Source: Bacteroides sp.
Lineage (GTDB): Bacteria > Bacteroidota > Bacteroidia > Bacteroidales > Bacteroidaceae
Length of the DNA stretch: 64,000 bases
Assembly (NCBI GenBank): GCA_019414665.1
Contig: DXLO01000011.1
Location: 1 to 64,000, forward strand
Direction: 5' to 3'
The notes below the pieces were generated by a model. That model searched no databases and had not been told where the DNA came from. It worked only from the letters and a program-made list of their open reading frames with translations. Made by a program: the position numbers and the translations under genes. The stretch's first letter is position 1. Every line of letters starts with the position of its first letter. Shown in pieces: positions 34,347 to 43,375 of the stretch.

Positions 34347-36218
34347 TCACCGTCCCAGCAGGACTAGTAAGACATTGATGTCGCTAGGAGAGATGCCCGG
34401 TATGCGGCTGGCTTGCGCCAAAGTCTCGGGATCTATCTTCATCAGTTTCTGCCGGGCTTCGGTAGAGAGCGAGTTCAATGAGTTGTAGTCGAACTTGCCT
34501 TTGATGCGGATGGCTTCCAGGCGATGTATCTTGTCGGCGATCATTCGTTCGCGGTCAATGTATCCTTGGTATTTGATCAGCACTTCGGCGGCTTCAATCA
34601 CTTCTTCTTTACGGTCGGTGATTTGGTCCAGCAGGGCTTTGAAAGCCGGAATGTGCCCGGCTATATTTTCGATAGTAATCTGCGGACGGTTCAGCAGGTC
34701 GATTAGTTTGCAGCCGTGTGTCAGACGGGCAGTACCTAAACTTTCCAAAGCATCATTGATTAATGCGGCTTTGATGGAGAAGGTTTTGGCAAAGTCGATG
34801 ATTCGGCTCACGGCTTCCCGTTTGCTGCAAAGATGTTCGTAACGGTCTTGTTTTACCAGTCCCAGCTTGTAGGCGCGTTCGGTAAGGCGCATATCTGCAT
34901 CGTCTTGTCGGAGCAGGATGCGGTATTCGGCACGGGAGGTGAACATACGATAAGGTTCGTCCACACCTTTTGTAACCAGATCGTCAATCAAGACACCGAT
35001 GTAGGCCTCGTCCCGTCCCAGTGTGAACGGTTCGCCACCGTGGCAATTGATGTGTGCGTTGATGCCGGCAATGATTCCCTGTCCGCCTGCTTCTTCGTAA
35101 CCGGTAGTTCCGTTTACTTGTCCGGCAAGGAACAGGTTCTTGATTATTTTCGATTCCAACGTATGTTTCAGTTGGGTGGGGTCGAAGTAATCATATTCGA
35201 TGGCGTATCCCGGACGATAGACTACCAAGTCCTTAAATGCGGGTACTTTCTTCAATGCCGCCAACTGTATGTCCATGGGCAGTGAAGAAGAGAACCCGTT
35301 CAGGTAAAGTTCCTGTGTGGTTTCTCCTTCGGGTTCCAGGAAAAGCTGATGTTGCGGCTTGTCGGGGAAGGTTACGATTTTGGTTTCTATACTGGGACAA
35401 TAACGCGGTCCGATGCTTTGGATTTGTCCGTTGAAAAGGGGAGAGTCGGGCAGACCTTTCCGTAGTATCTCGTGTACCTCTTCGTTGGTAAAGCAGGTCC
35501 AGCATTGCAGTTGTTTCAGTTTGCGCGGTTCGCTCATGAACGAAAAGCGATGGAAGTCGTTTTCTCCGTCCTGTGTTTCCATCAGGTCGTAGTGTACGCT
35601 GCGCCCGTCTATGCGGACAGGCGTACCGGTCTTCATGCGTCCGGCGGTGATTCCCTGGCGGGTGATTGATTCGGTCAGATGGTAGGAGGCAGGTTCGGCC
35701 ATGCGTCCTCCTGCCAGTTGTTTATGCCCGATGTGCATCAGTCCGTTCAGGAAGGTTCCTGCGGTGAGCACGATACATTTAGCATGGAAAGTCACTCCCC
35801 AGCAAGTCATGACTCCGGTCGCTTCGCCGTTTTCCACGATTAGTTCTTCTACGGTATCTTGCCAAATGTGCAGATTGGGAGTATTCTCCAGAATCTCGCG
35901 CCATGCCCAGATAAACTTGCCGCGGTCACATTGGGCGCGGGGGCTCCACATAGCGGGACCTTTGGAGCGGTTGAGCATACGGAACTGTATGGCTGTACGG
36001 TCTGTAACCAGTCCCATGTAGCCACCTAATGCGTCTATCTCTCTTACGATTTGTCCCTTGGCGATGCCACCTACGGCAGGGTTACAACTCATTTGCCCGA
36101 TTTTGTTCATATCCATGGTAATCAGGCAGGTCTTCGAACCCATATTGGCTGCGGCCGCGGCTGCTTCACAGCCTGCGTGTCCGGCGCCTATTACAATAAC
36201 GTCGTACTTAAAATCCAT
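34347..36218 (-). CDS. mnmG: tRNA uridine-5-carboxymethylaminomethyl modification enzyme MnmG (GidA)
   Basis: MnmG works with MnmE to modify U34 of certain tRNAs. The 623-residue FAD protein shows VIGAGHAGCEAAAAAANMG, the MSCNPAVGGIAKGQIVREID signature and a C-terminal helical domain ending SRIPGISPSDINVLLVLL. I place the start at MDFKYDV (36218); the longer frame to 36335 crosses the -7 element and carries no conserved sequence. In many bacteria this gene lies near oriC, consistent with the adjacent parS. Confidence 0.97.
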   Translation of the reverse strand: MDFKYDVIVIGAGHAGCEAAAAAANMGSKTCLITMDMNKIGQMSCNPAVGGIAKGQIVREIDALGGYMGLVTDRTAIQFRMLNRSKGPAMWSPRAQCDRGKFIWAWREILENTPNLHIWQDTVEELIVENGEATGVMTCWGVTFHAKCIVLTAGTFLNGLMHIGHKQLAGGRMAEPASYHLTESITRQGITAGRMKTGTPVRIDGRSVHYDLMETQDGENDFHRFSFMSEPRKLKQLQCWTCFTNEEVHEILRKGLPDSPLFNGQIQSIGPRYCPSIETKIVTFPDKPQHQLFLEPEGETTQELYLNGFSSSLPMDIQLAALKKVPAFKDLVVYRPGYAIEYDYFDPTQLKHTLESKIIKNLFLAGQVNGTTGYEEAGGQGIIAGINAHINCHGGEPFTLGRDEAYIGVLIDDLVTKGVDEPYRMFTSRAEYRILLRQDDADMRLTERAYKLGLVKQDRYEHLCSKREAVSRIIDFAKTFSIKAALINDALESLGTARLTHGCKLIDLLNRPQITIENIAGHIPAFKALLDQITDRKEEVIEAAEVLIKYQGYIDRERMIADKIHRLEAIRIKGKFDYNSLNSLSTEARQKLMKIDPETLAQASRIPGISPSDINVLLVLLGR

Positions 36219-36242
36219 TGATTTATTTCTTTTTACCGATTG

Positions 36243-36250
36243 CAAAATTA
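36243..36250 (-). promoter_or_regulatory. -7 element for mnmG
   Basis: Minus-strand TAATTTTG (36250-36243) fits the consensus, with the ATG 25 bp downstream. No clear -33 at standard spacing. Confidence 0.65.
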
Positions 36251-36295
36251 CGAATTTTACTCTGTAAAGCGGTGATAATACGGTTAAAAAGAATG

Positions 36296-36327
36296 TGTGG
36301 CGGCAGAAATCTGTTTCTGCCGCCACA
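36296..36327 (-). terminator. Terminator of the flotillin operon
   Basis: TGTGGCGGCAGAAA pairs perfectly with TTTCTGCCGCCACA around a 4-nt loop, 38 bp past the flotillin stop. Confidence 0.85.
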
Positions 36328-36364
36328 TCATACAAACGCTATTCTTAAAGTAAACTATTTCCTG

Positions 36365-38065
36365 TTATTTCTTGTCCGGAGCAGGAGGGGTGTCGGTCGG
36401 GCGTTTCTTTCCGTCCTTGTCTACCGGTTCAAAATCCTCTTTCTCAGGTTTATTCTGTGCATTTCCTTTCGAGGAAGGATTGACAATGTTCTGATAGGTA
36501 TCATGAATGGGAAGCTTGTCTAGAATACCCAGTGCGGGAGCCACTTTGCTGACCACATTCTGCAAGAAATTGGACGTTGTGCCGTTGCCACCGTCAAATA
36601 CAGTAACATTTCCCAGTTGGATATGTTCAAATGCCTTAACCTGTTCCGAAGCGATTTCCTTCCATTGGTCAACCATCTTGTATTGGATGGCGATTTCGGG
36701 ATTGCGCTCGGCAGCCTTCACCATGGCCTCGAAACCTTCCGCTTCGGCCAGCAAGGATTTCTTCTTGCCTTCCGCTTCTGCTTCCAGTTTCATCTGGATG
36801 GCCTTGGCTTCCGCCTGTGCTTTGGCCAGGATAGCTTCCGCTTCTGCATTTGCCTTACGTTTTATTTGCTCGGCCAATGCGTCCGCATCCAAGATGGCCT
36901 GCTGTTTGGCTATTTCGGCAGGAACAATCTTATCCGCTTTCAAGGCCTGTTCCACTTTGCGGGCTTTCGCTTCTTCTATTTCACGCTGTGCGTTTTCCTG
37001 TGCGGTGAGGACGGCAGCTTGTGTCCGGGCTTGTGCTTCACCGGCTTTTCTAGAGGCTTCCGCCTTGGTAACTTCCAGTTCCGCATTGCTTTCGGCAACC
37101 TCTTTGGCAGCGTTATTTTGCCCGATGGCCGATTTCTTTTGTGCTTCCGCCTGCTTTATTTCCATATCGGATTGGAGCTCTGCCGTACGGCTTTCCTGTT
37201 CGGTACGCGCCTGTTCCTTGTTCACCTCCATAGAGGCGCTGGCTTTGGCGATACGTGATTCTTTTTCGGCATTTTCTTCTGCTACTTTCGATTCACGTTC
37301 CTTGTCGGCTATGGCTACTTTAATTTCCTCGTCACGTTGCGTATCGGCCAGTTGAGTGTTCTTGTCGCGGTTGGTTTCCGCTACTTTGGTGGCACGTTCT
37401 TTTTGTTGTTCCGCAATCTTGATGGCACCCAGTTTCTGTTGTTCTTCAATGTTAGCCAAGGCTTCGTTCTTGGCTTTCGCTTCGGCTTCTTTTCCCAGAT
37501 TGACGATATAATCGGCTTCATCGCGGATATCGCTGATGTTGATGTTCATCAGGTAAAGACCGAATTTCTTCAATTCGGAGTCGATGTTCTTGCGGCAGTT
37601 CTCAAGGAATGTATCACGATCACTGTTCAGTTGTTCGATGGTCATGTCGGCAATGACCAGACGCATTTGTCCGTAAACAACGTCTTTAATCAGTTCCTGT
37701 TGTGCTTCGATATTCAGTCCCAGTAAGCGTTCGGCTGCATTCTGCATAACTTCGGGCTCTGTGCTTACGGCCACAGTGATGGTAGTGGGCACATCTACGC
37801 GGATGTTTTGTTTGGAAATGGCACCGGTCAGTTTGCAGTCAATCTGCATGGGTTTCATGTTCAGGAAAGAGTATCCCTGGATAATGGGCCATACAAAAGC
37901 GGCTCCTCCGTGATACAGTTTAGCCGATTTCTTGTCGCCGGTCTTACCATATACTACCAATACCTCGTCGCTCTTGCACTTGCGGTAACGACTTAAAATC
38001 CCGACGATGGTCAGGACGATGACAGCTACCAGAATAGCTGCATAAATGAGAATCTGCTCATCCAT
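36365..38065 (-). CDS. Flotillin-family (SPFH) membrane protein
   Basis: The 566-residue protein has one N-terminal membrane segment (LIYAAILVAVIVLTIVGIL) and an SPFH domain at about residues 35-200. A very long Glu/Ala/Lys-rich coiled coil runs from about 200 to 450 (REIEEAKARKVEQALKAD), followed by a C-terminal flotillin tail. Flotillins scaffold functional membrane microdomains. The gene sits directly after an NfeD-like membrane gene, the usual flotillin partner. The Ala/Glu repeats also create long spurious antisense frames. Confidence 0.93.
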   Translation of the reverse strand: MDEQILIYAAILVAVIVLTIVGILSRYRKCKSDEVLVVYGKTGDKKSAKLYHGGAAFVWPIIQGYSFLNMKPMQIDCKLTGAISKQNIRVDVPTTITVAVSTEPEVMQNAAERLLGLNIEAQQELIKDVVYGQMRLVIADMTIEQLNSDRDTFLENCRKNIDSELKKFGLYLMNINISDIRDEADYIVNLGKEAEAKAKNEALANIEEQQKLGAIKIAEQQKERATKVAETNRDKNTQLADTQRDEEIKVAIADKERESKVAEENAEKESRIAKASASMEVNKEQARTEQESRTAELQSDMEIKQAEAQKKSAIGQNNAAKEVAESNAELEVTKAEASRKAGEAQARTQAAVLTAQENAQREIEEAKARKVEQALKADKIVPAEIAKQQAILDADALAEQIKRKANAEAEAILAKAQAEAKAIQMKLEAEAEGKKKSLLAEAEGFEAMVKAAERNPEIAIQYKMVDQWKEIASEQVKAFEHIQLGNVTVFDGGNGTTSNFLQNVVSKVAPALGILDKLPIHDTYQNIVNPSSKGNAQNKPEKEDFEPVDKDGKKRPTDTPPAPDKK

Positions 38066-38090
38066 AAATGATTGCGTTTTTAGGGTTTAT

Positions 38091-38624
38091 TTAATCAATA
38101 TAATAGATTCCTTCCTTGTAATCCTTCAGTGTGAGGATATCGCCTTCCCGGTAGCTTTTACCCTGTATGCTCCGCACGGTAAGTTCTCTTTGTGCGCCAT
38201 TGATGGCGATATAGACCACATAGTTTGTTCCTGCCTGTTCTTGTTCTTGGCAGCGGGTATATATTTCGCATTTCCTGCCTATTAATTCTTCTCCCTGTTC
38301 GGGCTTGTTTTCTTGTTTCAGCTTATAGCAGAGTTTATAAATCCAAGCTAGGACGAAGACAAAAAAGCTGCCGCTTATCACGGCGCCCAGGTAATGTAAG
38401 ACAATGTAGGGAGGCTGGCATAAATACATGAACCAACCGAAACCCATGCAGAAATGAATCAGTCCTTTGAAGGAGAGTACGCTGCTCATGTCTATATCGG
38501 CGTTGCCATCGGCATTAACGTCTATGTCGGTGTCCATACTGCCGAAAAAGATGGATAAGATGAATTGCAGAAGAAAGATTCCCGTACTTACTAATGCAGC
38601 GAAAAAATATACGTTAGCTTCCAT
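38091..38624 (-). CDS. NfeD-like membrane protein, flotillin partner
   Basis: The 177-residue protein has hydrophobic segments near residues 5-28, 50-65 and 75-95. A soluble C-terminal OB-fold-like part follows (GEELIGRKCEIYTRC; YVVYIAINGAQRELTV; GDILTLKDY). This is the layout of short NfeD/YuaF proteins encoded with flotillin. An Asp-rich loop (MDTDIDVNADGNADIDM) between the first two helices could bind cations. The flotillin start lies 25 bp downstream, so they form an operon. Biochemical role unknown. Confidence 0.82.
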   Translation of the reverse strand: MEANVYFFAALVSTGIFLLQFILSIFFGSMDTDIDVNADGNADIDMSSVLSFKGLIHFCMGFGWFMYLCQPPYIVLHYLGAVISGSFFVFVLAWIYKLCYKLKQENKPEQGEELIGRKCEIYTRCQEQEQAGTNYVVYIAINGAQRELTVRSIQGKSYREGDILTLKDYKEGIYYID

Positions 38625-38777
38625 ATATTTTGTGTTTATCTGTTTTTCAATTCACAAAATAAAGCAATTAATCCGAAAAAGCAAGAAGATAAGGGAAGAA
38701 ATGTAGCTGTGTATGTACAGCTTTCGACGTTTTTTATCCGTCCGGCGGAAAGTTTTCCTAATTATGGGCATGTCTTT

Positions 38778-38823
38778 AAAAGGTTACGGGCAATCATTCT
38801 TGCGAACTATGCCCGTAGCTTTT
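38778..38823. terminator. Terminator downstream of ybeY
   Basis: TACGGGCA (38785-38792) pairs with TGCCCGTA (38810-38817). AAAAGG and GCTTTT extend the stem imperfectly. It lies 28 bp past the ybeY stop. The rest of 38625-38850 is AT-rich and holds the start region of the NfeD-like gene. Confidence 0.75.
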
Positions 38824-38850
38824 ATAGGTTGTTCTGCCTTGTATGTCCTG

Positions 38851-39267
38851 TTATAGGGAAATCAATGCCAGCGCTTTGTTTTCGGCGGCTTCCATAATCT
38901 CCCGTTCACCGGGGCCTTTGTCGTTGATGCCGCACAAGTGCAGGATACCATGAATAATCACCCGGTGAAGCTCGCGGTCGTAGGGTTGCTCAAATTGTTC
39001 TGCATTGCTGCGGACAGTATCCAAGCTGATGAATAAGTCGCCGGAAATACGGTCGCCTTCACAATAGTCGAAAGTGATGATATCCGTGTAATAATCATGT
39101 TGCAGATACTGTCGGTTCACTTCCAGAATTTTATCGTCCGAACAGAAGATGTAGGCGATTTCTCCCACTCTTTTTCCATAGCAGGCGGCTACTTCTTTAA
39201 TCCATCCGGTGGTTTTTTTCTTTTTGATATCGGGCATTTTTACCCCTTCGGTTTGATAACTTATCAT
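38851..39267 (-). CDS. ybeY: Endoribonuclease YbeY (rRNA maturation factor)
   Basis: YbeY is a zinc metalloprotein that processes 16S rRNA 3' ends and supports ribosome quality control. The 138-residue product has the motif HGILHLCGIND at 106-116; H106 and H110 match metal ligands, and Asp116 replaces the third histidine usual in proteobacteria. A start at MPDIKKKK (39237) is possible, but the promoter position permits 39267. Confidence 0.93.
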   Translation of the reverse strand: MISYQTEGVKMPDIKKKKTTGWIKEVAACYGKRVGEIAYIFCSDDKILEVNRQYLQHDYYTDIITFDYCEGDRISGDLFISLDTVRSNAEQFEQPYDRELHRVIIHGILHLCGINDKGPGEREIMEAAENKALALISL

Positions 39268-39292
39268 AGGCTGATTATTTTTTTATAATGTA

Positions 39293-39324
39293 CAAAGATA
39301 AGGAAAGTATTTCAGCCGAAGAAA
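39293..39324 (-). promoter_or_regulatory. ybeY promoter
   Basis: Minus-strand TTTC (39324-39321), 20 bp and TATCTTTG (39300-39293) match the consensus. The -33 part falls inside the 3' end of the SpmAB-like gene. Confidence 0.7.
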
Positions 39325-40544
39325 AGATAACAGATAAGAATAGCTGCAATGACCCCTGCCGCATCGGCTAGCAGTCCGCAAGGAACGGCGTGGCGTGTCC
39401 TCACTATTCCTACGCTGCCGAAATATACCGCCAGAATATAAAAGGTGGTGTCTGTGGAGCCTTGGAAGATACAGGACAGTCGGCCTACAAAGGAATCGGG
39501 ACCGTATGTGGTCATGGCATCTACCATCAACCCTCGTGCCCCGCTTCCGCTCAAAGGTTTCATCAGCGCCGTAGGGAGCGCTCCTACGAAATCACTGTCG
39601 ATACCGCATAGCTTTACGGCGTTGCCGATACCGTCAATCAAATAGTCCATCGCACCCGATGCGCGGAAGACTCCGATACCTACCAGTATGGCTACCAGAT
39701 AAGGAATGATGCGCACGGCGGTGCTGAATCCTTCTTTGGCCCCTTCGACAAAGGAGTCATAGACATTGATTCTTTTTCTGATCCCTGCCACAATAAAGCC
39801 GATGATGATAAGGAATAGGAAAACATTGGCGAAAGTGGTGGAGTAAATATCTATCTGATCTCGTGACAAGGTATTGAAGAAATAAATAATTCCTGCTACC
39901 AGCAAACTCATTCCTCCTAAAAAGAGGAGGATAGTGCGGTTAAACAGATTGATTCTCTGATAAATACTTACTGCTACAATGCCTGCCAAAGTGGAGAAGA
40001 AGGTTGCCAGCAGGATGGGTACAAATATATCTGTAGGTTGGGTTGCTCCCAGCTGTGCACGATATACCATGATGCTGATAGGAATCAGTGTAAGCCCTGA
40101 TGTATTCAGTACCAGAAACATGATCATGGGATTGCTGGCAGTATCTTTCTTGGGGTTCAATTCTTGCAGGCCCTCCATTGCTTTCAGTCCTAAGGGAGTG
40201 GCGGCATTATCCAGCCCCAGCATATTGGCCGCCAGGTTCATAAAGATACTGCCTGTTACTGGATGTCCTTTGGGAATATCGGGAAAAAGTTTGCTGAACA
40301 GAGGTCCCAGCAATCGGGAAAACAGAGTGATGACTCCGCCCTGTTCACCTATTCTCATGATACCCAGCCAAAGAGAAAGGACACCGGTCAGTCCCAATGA
40401 AATCTCAAAAGCGGTTTTGGAGGAATTGAAAGTAGAGTTGATAATTTCGGGAAACACTTGTGTGTCGCCAAGGAAAACGAGTCGCATCAACGCTACTACG
40501 AAGGCTATCAGAAAAAAGGCTATCCAAATGTAGTTCAGAACCAT
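39312..40544 (-). CDS. Fused SpmA/SpmB-like nucleoside-recognition membrane protein
   Basis: The 410-residue multi-pass protein joins two Gate/nucleoside-recognition domains that are separate SpmA and SpmB proteins in Bacillus. The first half has LAANMLGLDNAATPLGLKAM and the second ALPTALMKPLSGSGARGLM with SCIFQGSTDTTFYILAVYFG. In non-sporulating Bacteroidota the substrate is unknown; a transport role is inferred. The start is set at MVLNYIWIAFF, because the promoter lies between it and the upstream in-frame start at 40586. Confidence 0.88.
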   Translation of the reverse strand: MVLNYIWIAFFLIAFVVALMRLVFLGDTQVFPEIINSTFNSSKTAFEISLGLTGVLSLWLGIMRIGEQGGVITLFSRLLGPLFSKLFPDIPKGHPVTGSIFMNLAANMLGLDNAATPLGLKAMEGLQELNPKKDTASNPMIMFLVLNTSGLTLIPISIMVYRAQLGATQPTDIFVPILLATFFSTLAGIVAVSIYQRINLFNRTILLFLGGMSLLVAGIIYFFNTLSRDQIDIYSTTFANVFLFLIIIGFIVAGIRKRINVYDSFVEGAKEGFSTAVRIIPYLVAILVGIGVFRASGAMDYLIDGIGNAVKLCGIDSDFVGALPTALMKPLSGSGARGLMVDAMTTYGPDSFVGRLSCIFQGSTDTTFYILAVYFGSVGIVRTRHAVPCGLLADAAGVIAAILICYLFFG

Positions 40545-40573
40545 ATCGCTAGTTTTATTAGTAATAACTCGGA

Positions 40574-40581
40574 CAAAAGTA
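40574..40581 (-). promoter_or_regulatory. -7 element for the SpmAB-like gene
   Basis: Minus-strand TACTTTTG fits the consensus, with the ATG 30 bp downstream. It excludes the longer start. Confidence 0.65.
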
Positions 40582-40586
40582 GTCAA

Positions 40587-41060
40587 TTTATTCGTTTTTG
40601 AATTAGAAAAGATTCAATTCTCTTATTTTTATTTCCAATCTTTGTTTGAACACGATAGCAAAATAGTATGAAATGATTTTAAGGGCAAACTACTCTCTCA
40701 TTTGATTATTTCGATGAACGGGACGAGAAGGAAGCGTTTAAGCGATTCTCGTGAGTTTAAAGAATATCAAAAAGAGTAAAAAAGACGTTTGGTAGTTTGC
40801 TATTTGTCGGGTATATAAAGAAAAATGTTTTTTATGGATTTAAATATGCTTTGAAATGGATACTAATGAAATGTAAAATAACTCTTGGAATAAGTCTGTT
40901 CTAGAAGAAACGGATAATATAAGAATCGAAATAGTTAGGAAAAAGAGTTTTGTTGGTCGGATCTGATAATAAAAGGTTATATTTGTGCAAATATGCAGTG
41001 TGAATTCTGTAGTAGAAGGAAGGCATTGACGTAATAACAAGTAATAAGAGGGGGGAATAT
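40587..41060. other. Intergenic stretch with no recognisable gene
   Basis: Frames are short and stop-rich on both strands, and the region is AT-rich. Fragments such as FDYFDERDEKEAFKRFS (about 40697-40750) suggest decayed coding sequence, possibly the missing N-terminal part of the adjacent DinD-like remnant, but I cannot support that. Confidence 0.5.
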
Positions 41061-41325
41061 GTGGCCTACCATTTTGCTGATGTCAGCAAAATGGTTTCTG
41101 TGGGGGCTGGTGCAGAAAGAGAGATAGATGATATCTATTTTACCCGTTATGCCTGTTATTTGACTGCTCAAAACGGTGATGCGCGTAAACCGGCTATAGC
41201 TTTTGCTCAAAACTACTATGATGGTAAGCCGAGGAATCTATCCGGAACAATTGCCTGCAGGCGAAGATTTAAAGAAAGTGGAACGCCGTTTGAAATCAGA
41301 AGAAAAGAAAATAACTAAGAAATAA
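41061..41325 (+). pseudogene. DinD-like (DNA-damage-inducible protein D) gene remnant
   Basis: One frame reads YHFADVSKMVSVGAGAEREI, then DDIYFTRYACYLTAQNGDAR and KPAIAFAQNYY, the conserved core of DinD. From about 41230 another frame reads RGIYPEQLPAGEDLKKVERR then LKSEEKKITKK to TAA at 41323-41325, resembling the DinD C-terminus. The segment between these parts and the N-terminus are missing. I read it as a decayed gene with an internal deletion and frameshift. DinD proteins are often carried on mobile or damage-inducible loci. Confidence 0.65.
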
Positions 41326-41348
41326 TGAAGGAACCGCTTGAGGAGAAA

Positions 41349-42104
41349 CTATAAATGAGCTGAAACGGTTTGCTCACTTTCACATGCTTCAGTAAATAAT
41401 TCTTGTGATGTCTGGTTAGGCAAAATAGAGCTTTTAGCCATATACTCTTTATTATTGGCATAGATAAAGAGTACGCTTCCCCCTTTTATCGTATTGATAA
41501 TAGGTTTGGTCAGTGCCTGTGGCAAAGCCGGACAACCGAAGCTTCGTCCCAGTCTGCCTGATTTGCAGACGGAAGGGTTGGCGTATGCGGCGCCATGAAC
41601 TACGATGGCACGTTCACGGGCCCGGTCATTGATTCCTTTTTCCAGCCCGTCCAATAAAAGGGAGTATCCGTTTCTGCCTTGATAAGTGTTTCCGGTAAGA
41701 TAGAAGCCGAGGGAACTTTTATAAGAGCCGACTTCGTTGGAGAAAGAGGTAGCATAGTTCTCGCCGCTGTTTTTCCCATGAGAGACCACTGATGAGTATA
41801 GCATCTTTTTCTGTTCCATGTCAAAGACAAACAAACGTTTTTCGGTAGAGGATTTGGTGAAATCAATCAATGTCAGTATGGATTTGCTTTTTTGTTTAAT
41901 CAAGTTGTATCCTGCCACAGCCTGTCGGAATGCCAGGAAATTGACCACCCCTCCCAATTGCATATCTTCGAATAATTGTTCGCCGTCCATTTTTTGAGGT
42001 GCAGGGACAGATGTAGCAACTTTCTTTTCGGGTGTAGCCGTCCGGGTCGATACATTGCTCGACGGAAAGAGGAATAGGAACAGGAGTAAAAAAGCTTTCT
42101 GCAT
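41349..42104 (-). CDS. Murein L,D-transpeptidase catalytic-domain protein
   Basis: The 251-residue exported protein has a signal peptide (MQKAFLLLFLFLFPSSNVS) and the cysteine active-site layout of L,D-transpeptidase-like proteins: VVHGAAYA followed by GRSFGCPALP, with the Cys as predicted nucleophile. It may cross-link or edit peptidoglycan or attach proteins to it. The start at 42104 is chosen because a perfect promoter ends at 42132; an in-frame ATG at 42146 is upstream of it. It follows a second transpeptidase gene (42149) in the same direction. Confidence 0.86.
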   Translation of the reverse strand: MQKAFLLLFLFLFPSSNVSTRTATPEKKVATSVPAPQKMDGEQLFEDMQLGGVVNFLAFRQAVAGYNLIKQKSKSILTLIDFTKSSTEKRLFVFDMEQKKMLYSSVVSHGKNSGENYATSFSNEVGSYKSSLGFYLTGNTYQGRNGYSLLLDGLEKGINDRARERAIVVHGAAYANPSVCKSGRLGRSFGCPALPQALTKPIINTIKGGSVLFIYANNKEYMAKSSILPNQTSQELFTEACESEQTVSAHL

Positions 42105-42131
42105 ACGTATGGAAAAACTGGATAACGGGTG

Positions 42132-42163
42132 CAAAGTTACGCACATTTCTATTCCAAAACAAA
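42132..42163 (-). promoter_or_regulatory. Promoter of the downstream L,D-transpeptidase gene
   Basis: Minus-strand TTTG (42163-42160), exactly 20 bp and TAACTTTG (42139-42132) form a perfect consensus promoter. It overlaps the 3' end of the preceding gene. Confidence 0.82.
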
Positions 42164-43171
42164 TATAATCGTCTCATTAACAGGTGCCCATTCGAAAATA
42201 AACTTGGCATGAGAGGTGGCATTTCTTACACACATATGTGAGCGGGGGATGGTACCCAACGTATAACTGTATTCTATGATCCCTGTTGCCGGTGCATTGG
42301 TGGGTACTCCGTGAATATAACCACCATTATTGAAACGGCTGGCGTAAGGTGCAAAACCACCGGTGGCGGCAGAACCGTCTTTTAGAAAAATCATCTTGGT
42401 CTTTTTCTCTTGCAGAACGAACATACCCAATGGAGTTTCTTGGGCGTATGGAGGACGATGTTGTCCTGTTGTAGCAGGATTCATGCTACGTATCAGCCAG
42501 TAGCCCCTTTCTTTCCGTTCCAAAGTAGTTATATTCTGATTATGGCGGTCTATAAAAATAGCTTTGTTGAACACTACGCTGTCGGGAATCAGTTTTATAT
42601 ATTTTGTCGGAGCATACCATTCGCCACCTATAAAGACAGGTTCTACTTTGGTGAACTTTCCTTCCTCACCTAGGTGACGGGTAAGAAGTCCATCCAGTCC
42701 GTAGCGTTCGGCAGTAAGGGTGTCATCTGTTAGGAAAAGAGGAATTCCCTGATAGCGTTCCACTCCCAATGTGTCGGCTATCCGTTTGTATGCATCCCTT
42801 TTAAAACTTTTCACTAAAGGCGCTTCTCCGTTCCGGTTTTTATAATTCTGTAAGATGCACCATTGTGCCGGCTTTTTTCGAATATTCTCCAACAATGCCA
42901 GCCGCTCCTTTATTTTCTCCCATTGGAAATGGCGGGTGGTGTCTTTATAAGGATAGGTATCCTTCAAAGTATGTTTATCATACAGCAGTTCCTTGTCAAG
43001 CCTGATGTCTTCGGGTTTGATATCTTTTTCTACAATCTCGGTGATGGCTTCTGTCACAGTATTGTGTACCTCTGTTATCACTTCCTTAATTTCGCTATTT
43101 GCTTTCGAGGTACACGAGCAGATTGTACAGAAACCGGTCAATAAATATATGAATTCTATTCTTTTCATCAT
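42149..43171 (-). CDS. YkuD-type L,D-transpeptidase lipoprotein
   Basis: The roughly 340-residue protein has a lipoprotein signal (MMKRIEFIYLLTGFCTICSC, lipobox cysteine near residue 20) and a C-terminal YkuD domain. The active site reads GYIHGVPTN...GTIPRSHMCVRN, so the usual SHGCxR has Met in place of Gly while His, Cys and Arg remain. Such enzymes form 3-3 cross-links in peptidoglycan. The annotated GTG at 43177 is two codons upstream of ATG 43171, which I prefer. Together with the next gene it makes a cell-wall remodelling pair. Confidence 0.87.
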   Translation of the reverse strand: MMKRIEFIYLLTGFCTICSCTSKANSEIKEVITEVHNTVTEAITEIVEKDIKPEDIRLDKELLYDKHTLKDTYPYKDTTRHFQWEKIKERLALLENIRKKPAQWCILQNYKNRNGEAPLVKSFKRDAYKRIADTLGVERYQGIPLFLTDDTLTAERYGLDGLLTRHLGEEGKFTKVEPVFIGGEWYAPTKYIKLIPDSVVFNKAIFIDRHNQNITTLERKERGYWLIRSMNPATTGQHRPPYAQETPLGMFVLQEKKTKMIFLKDGSAATGGFAPYASRFNNGGYIHGVPTNAPATGIIEYSYTLGTIPRSHMCVRNATSHAKFIFEWAPVNETIIFVLE

Positions 43172-43197
43172 AGACACAGGTTTGTGGCTTTCTTCTA

Positions 43198-43205
43198 CAA
43201 ATATA
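43198..43205 (-). promoter_or_regulatory. -7 element for the YkuD-type gene
   Basis: Minus-strand TATATTTG fits TAnnTTTG, 27 bp before the ATG at 43171. Confidence 0.55.
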
Positions 43206-43375
43206 ATTCTTTAAAAGGAATAAACATGCGTTTTTGTTTTTAAATGCAGTGAAAAATTCCTGTTTCTTTGAACAATCTCCCCTATTGCATACCTTATAAA
43301 GGACCGCTGGGAATAATCGTTTATCTTGGCTTGAGGTTTTTACAGAAAAAAAGAATCAACTTAAAAACAAGTATT

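Noticed and set aside
36617..37258. Long antisense frames over the flotillin coiled coil (also 36507-37355)
   Set aside because: They arise from the Ala/Glu-rich codon pattern of flotillin; products are Phe/Leu or Ser/Ala biased with no domain.
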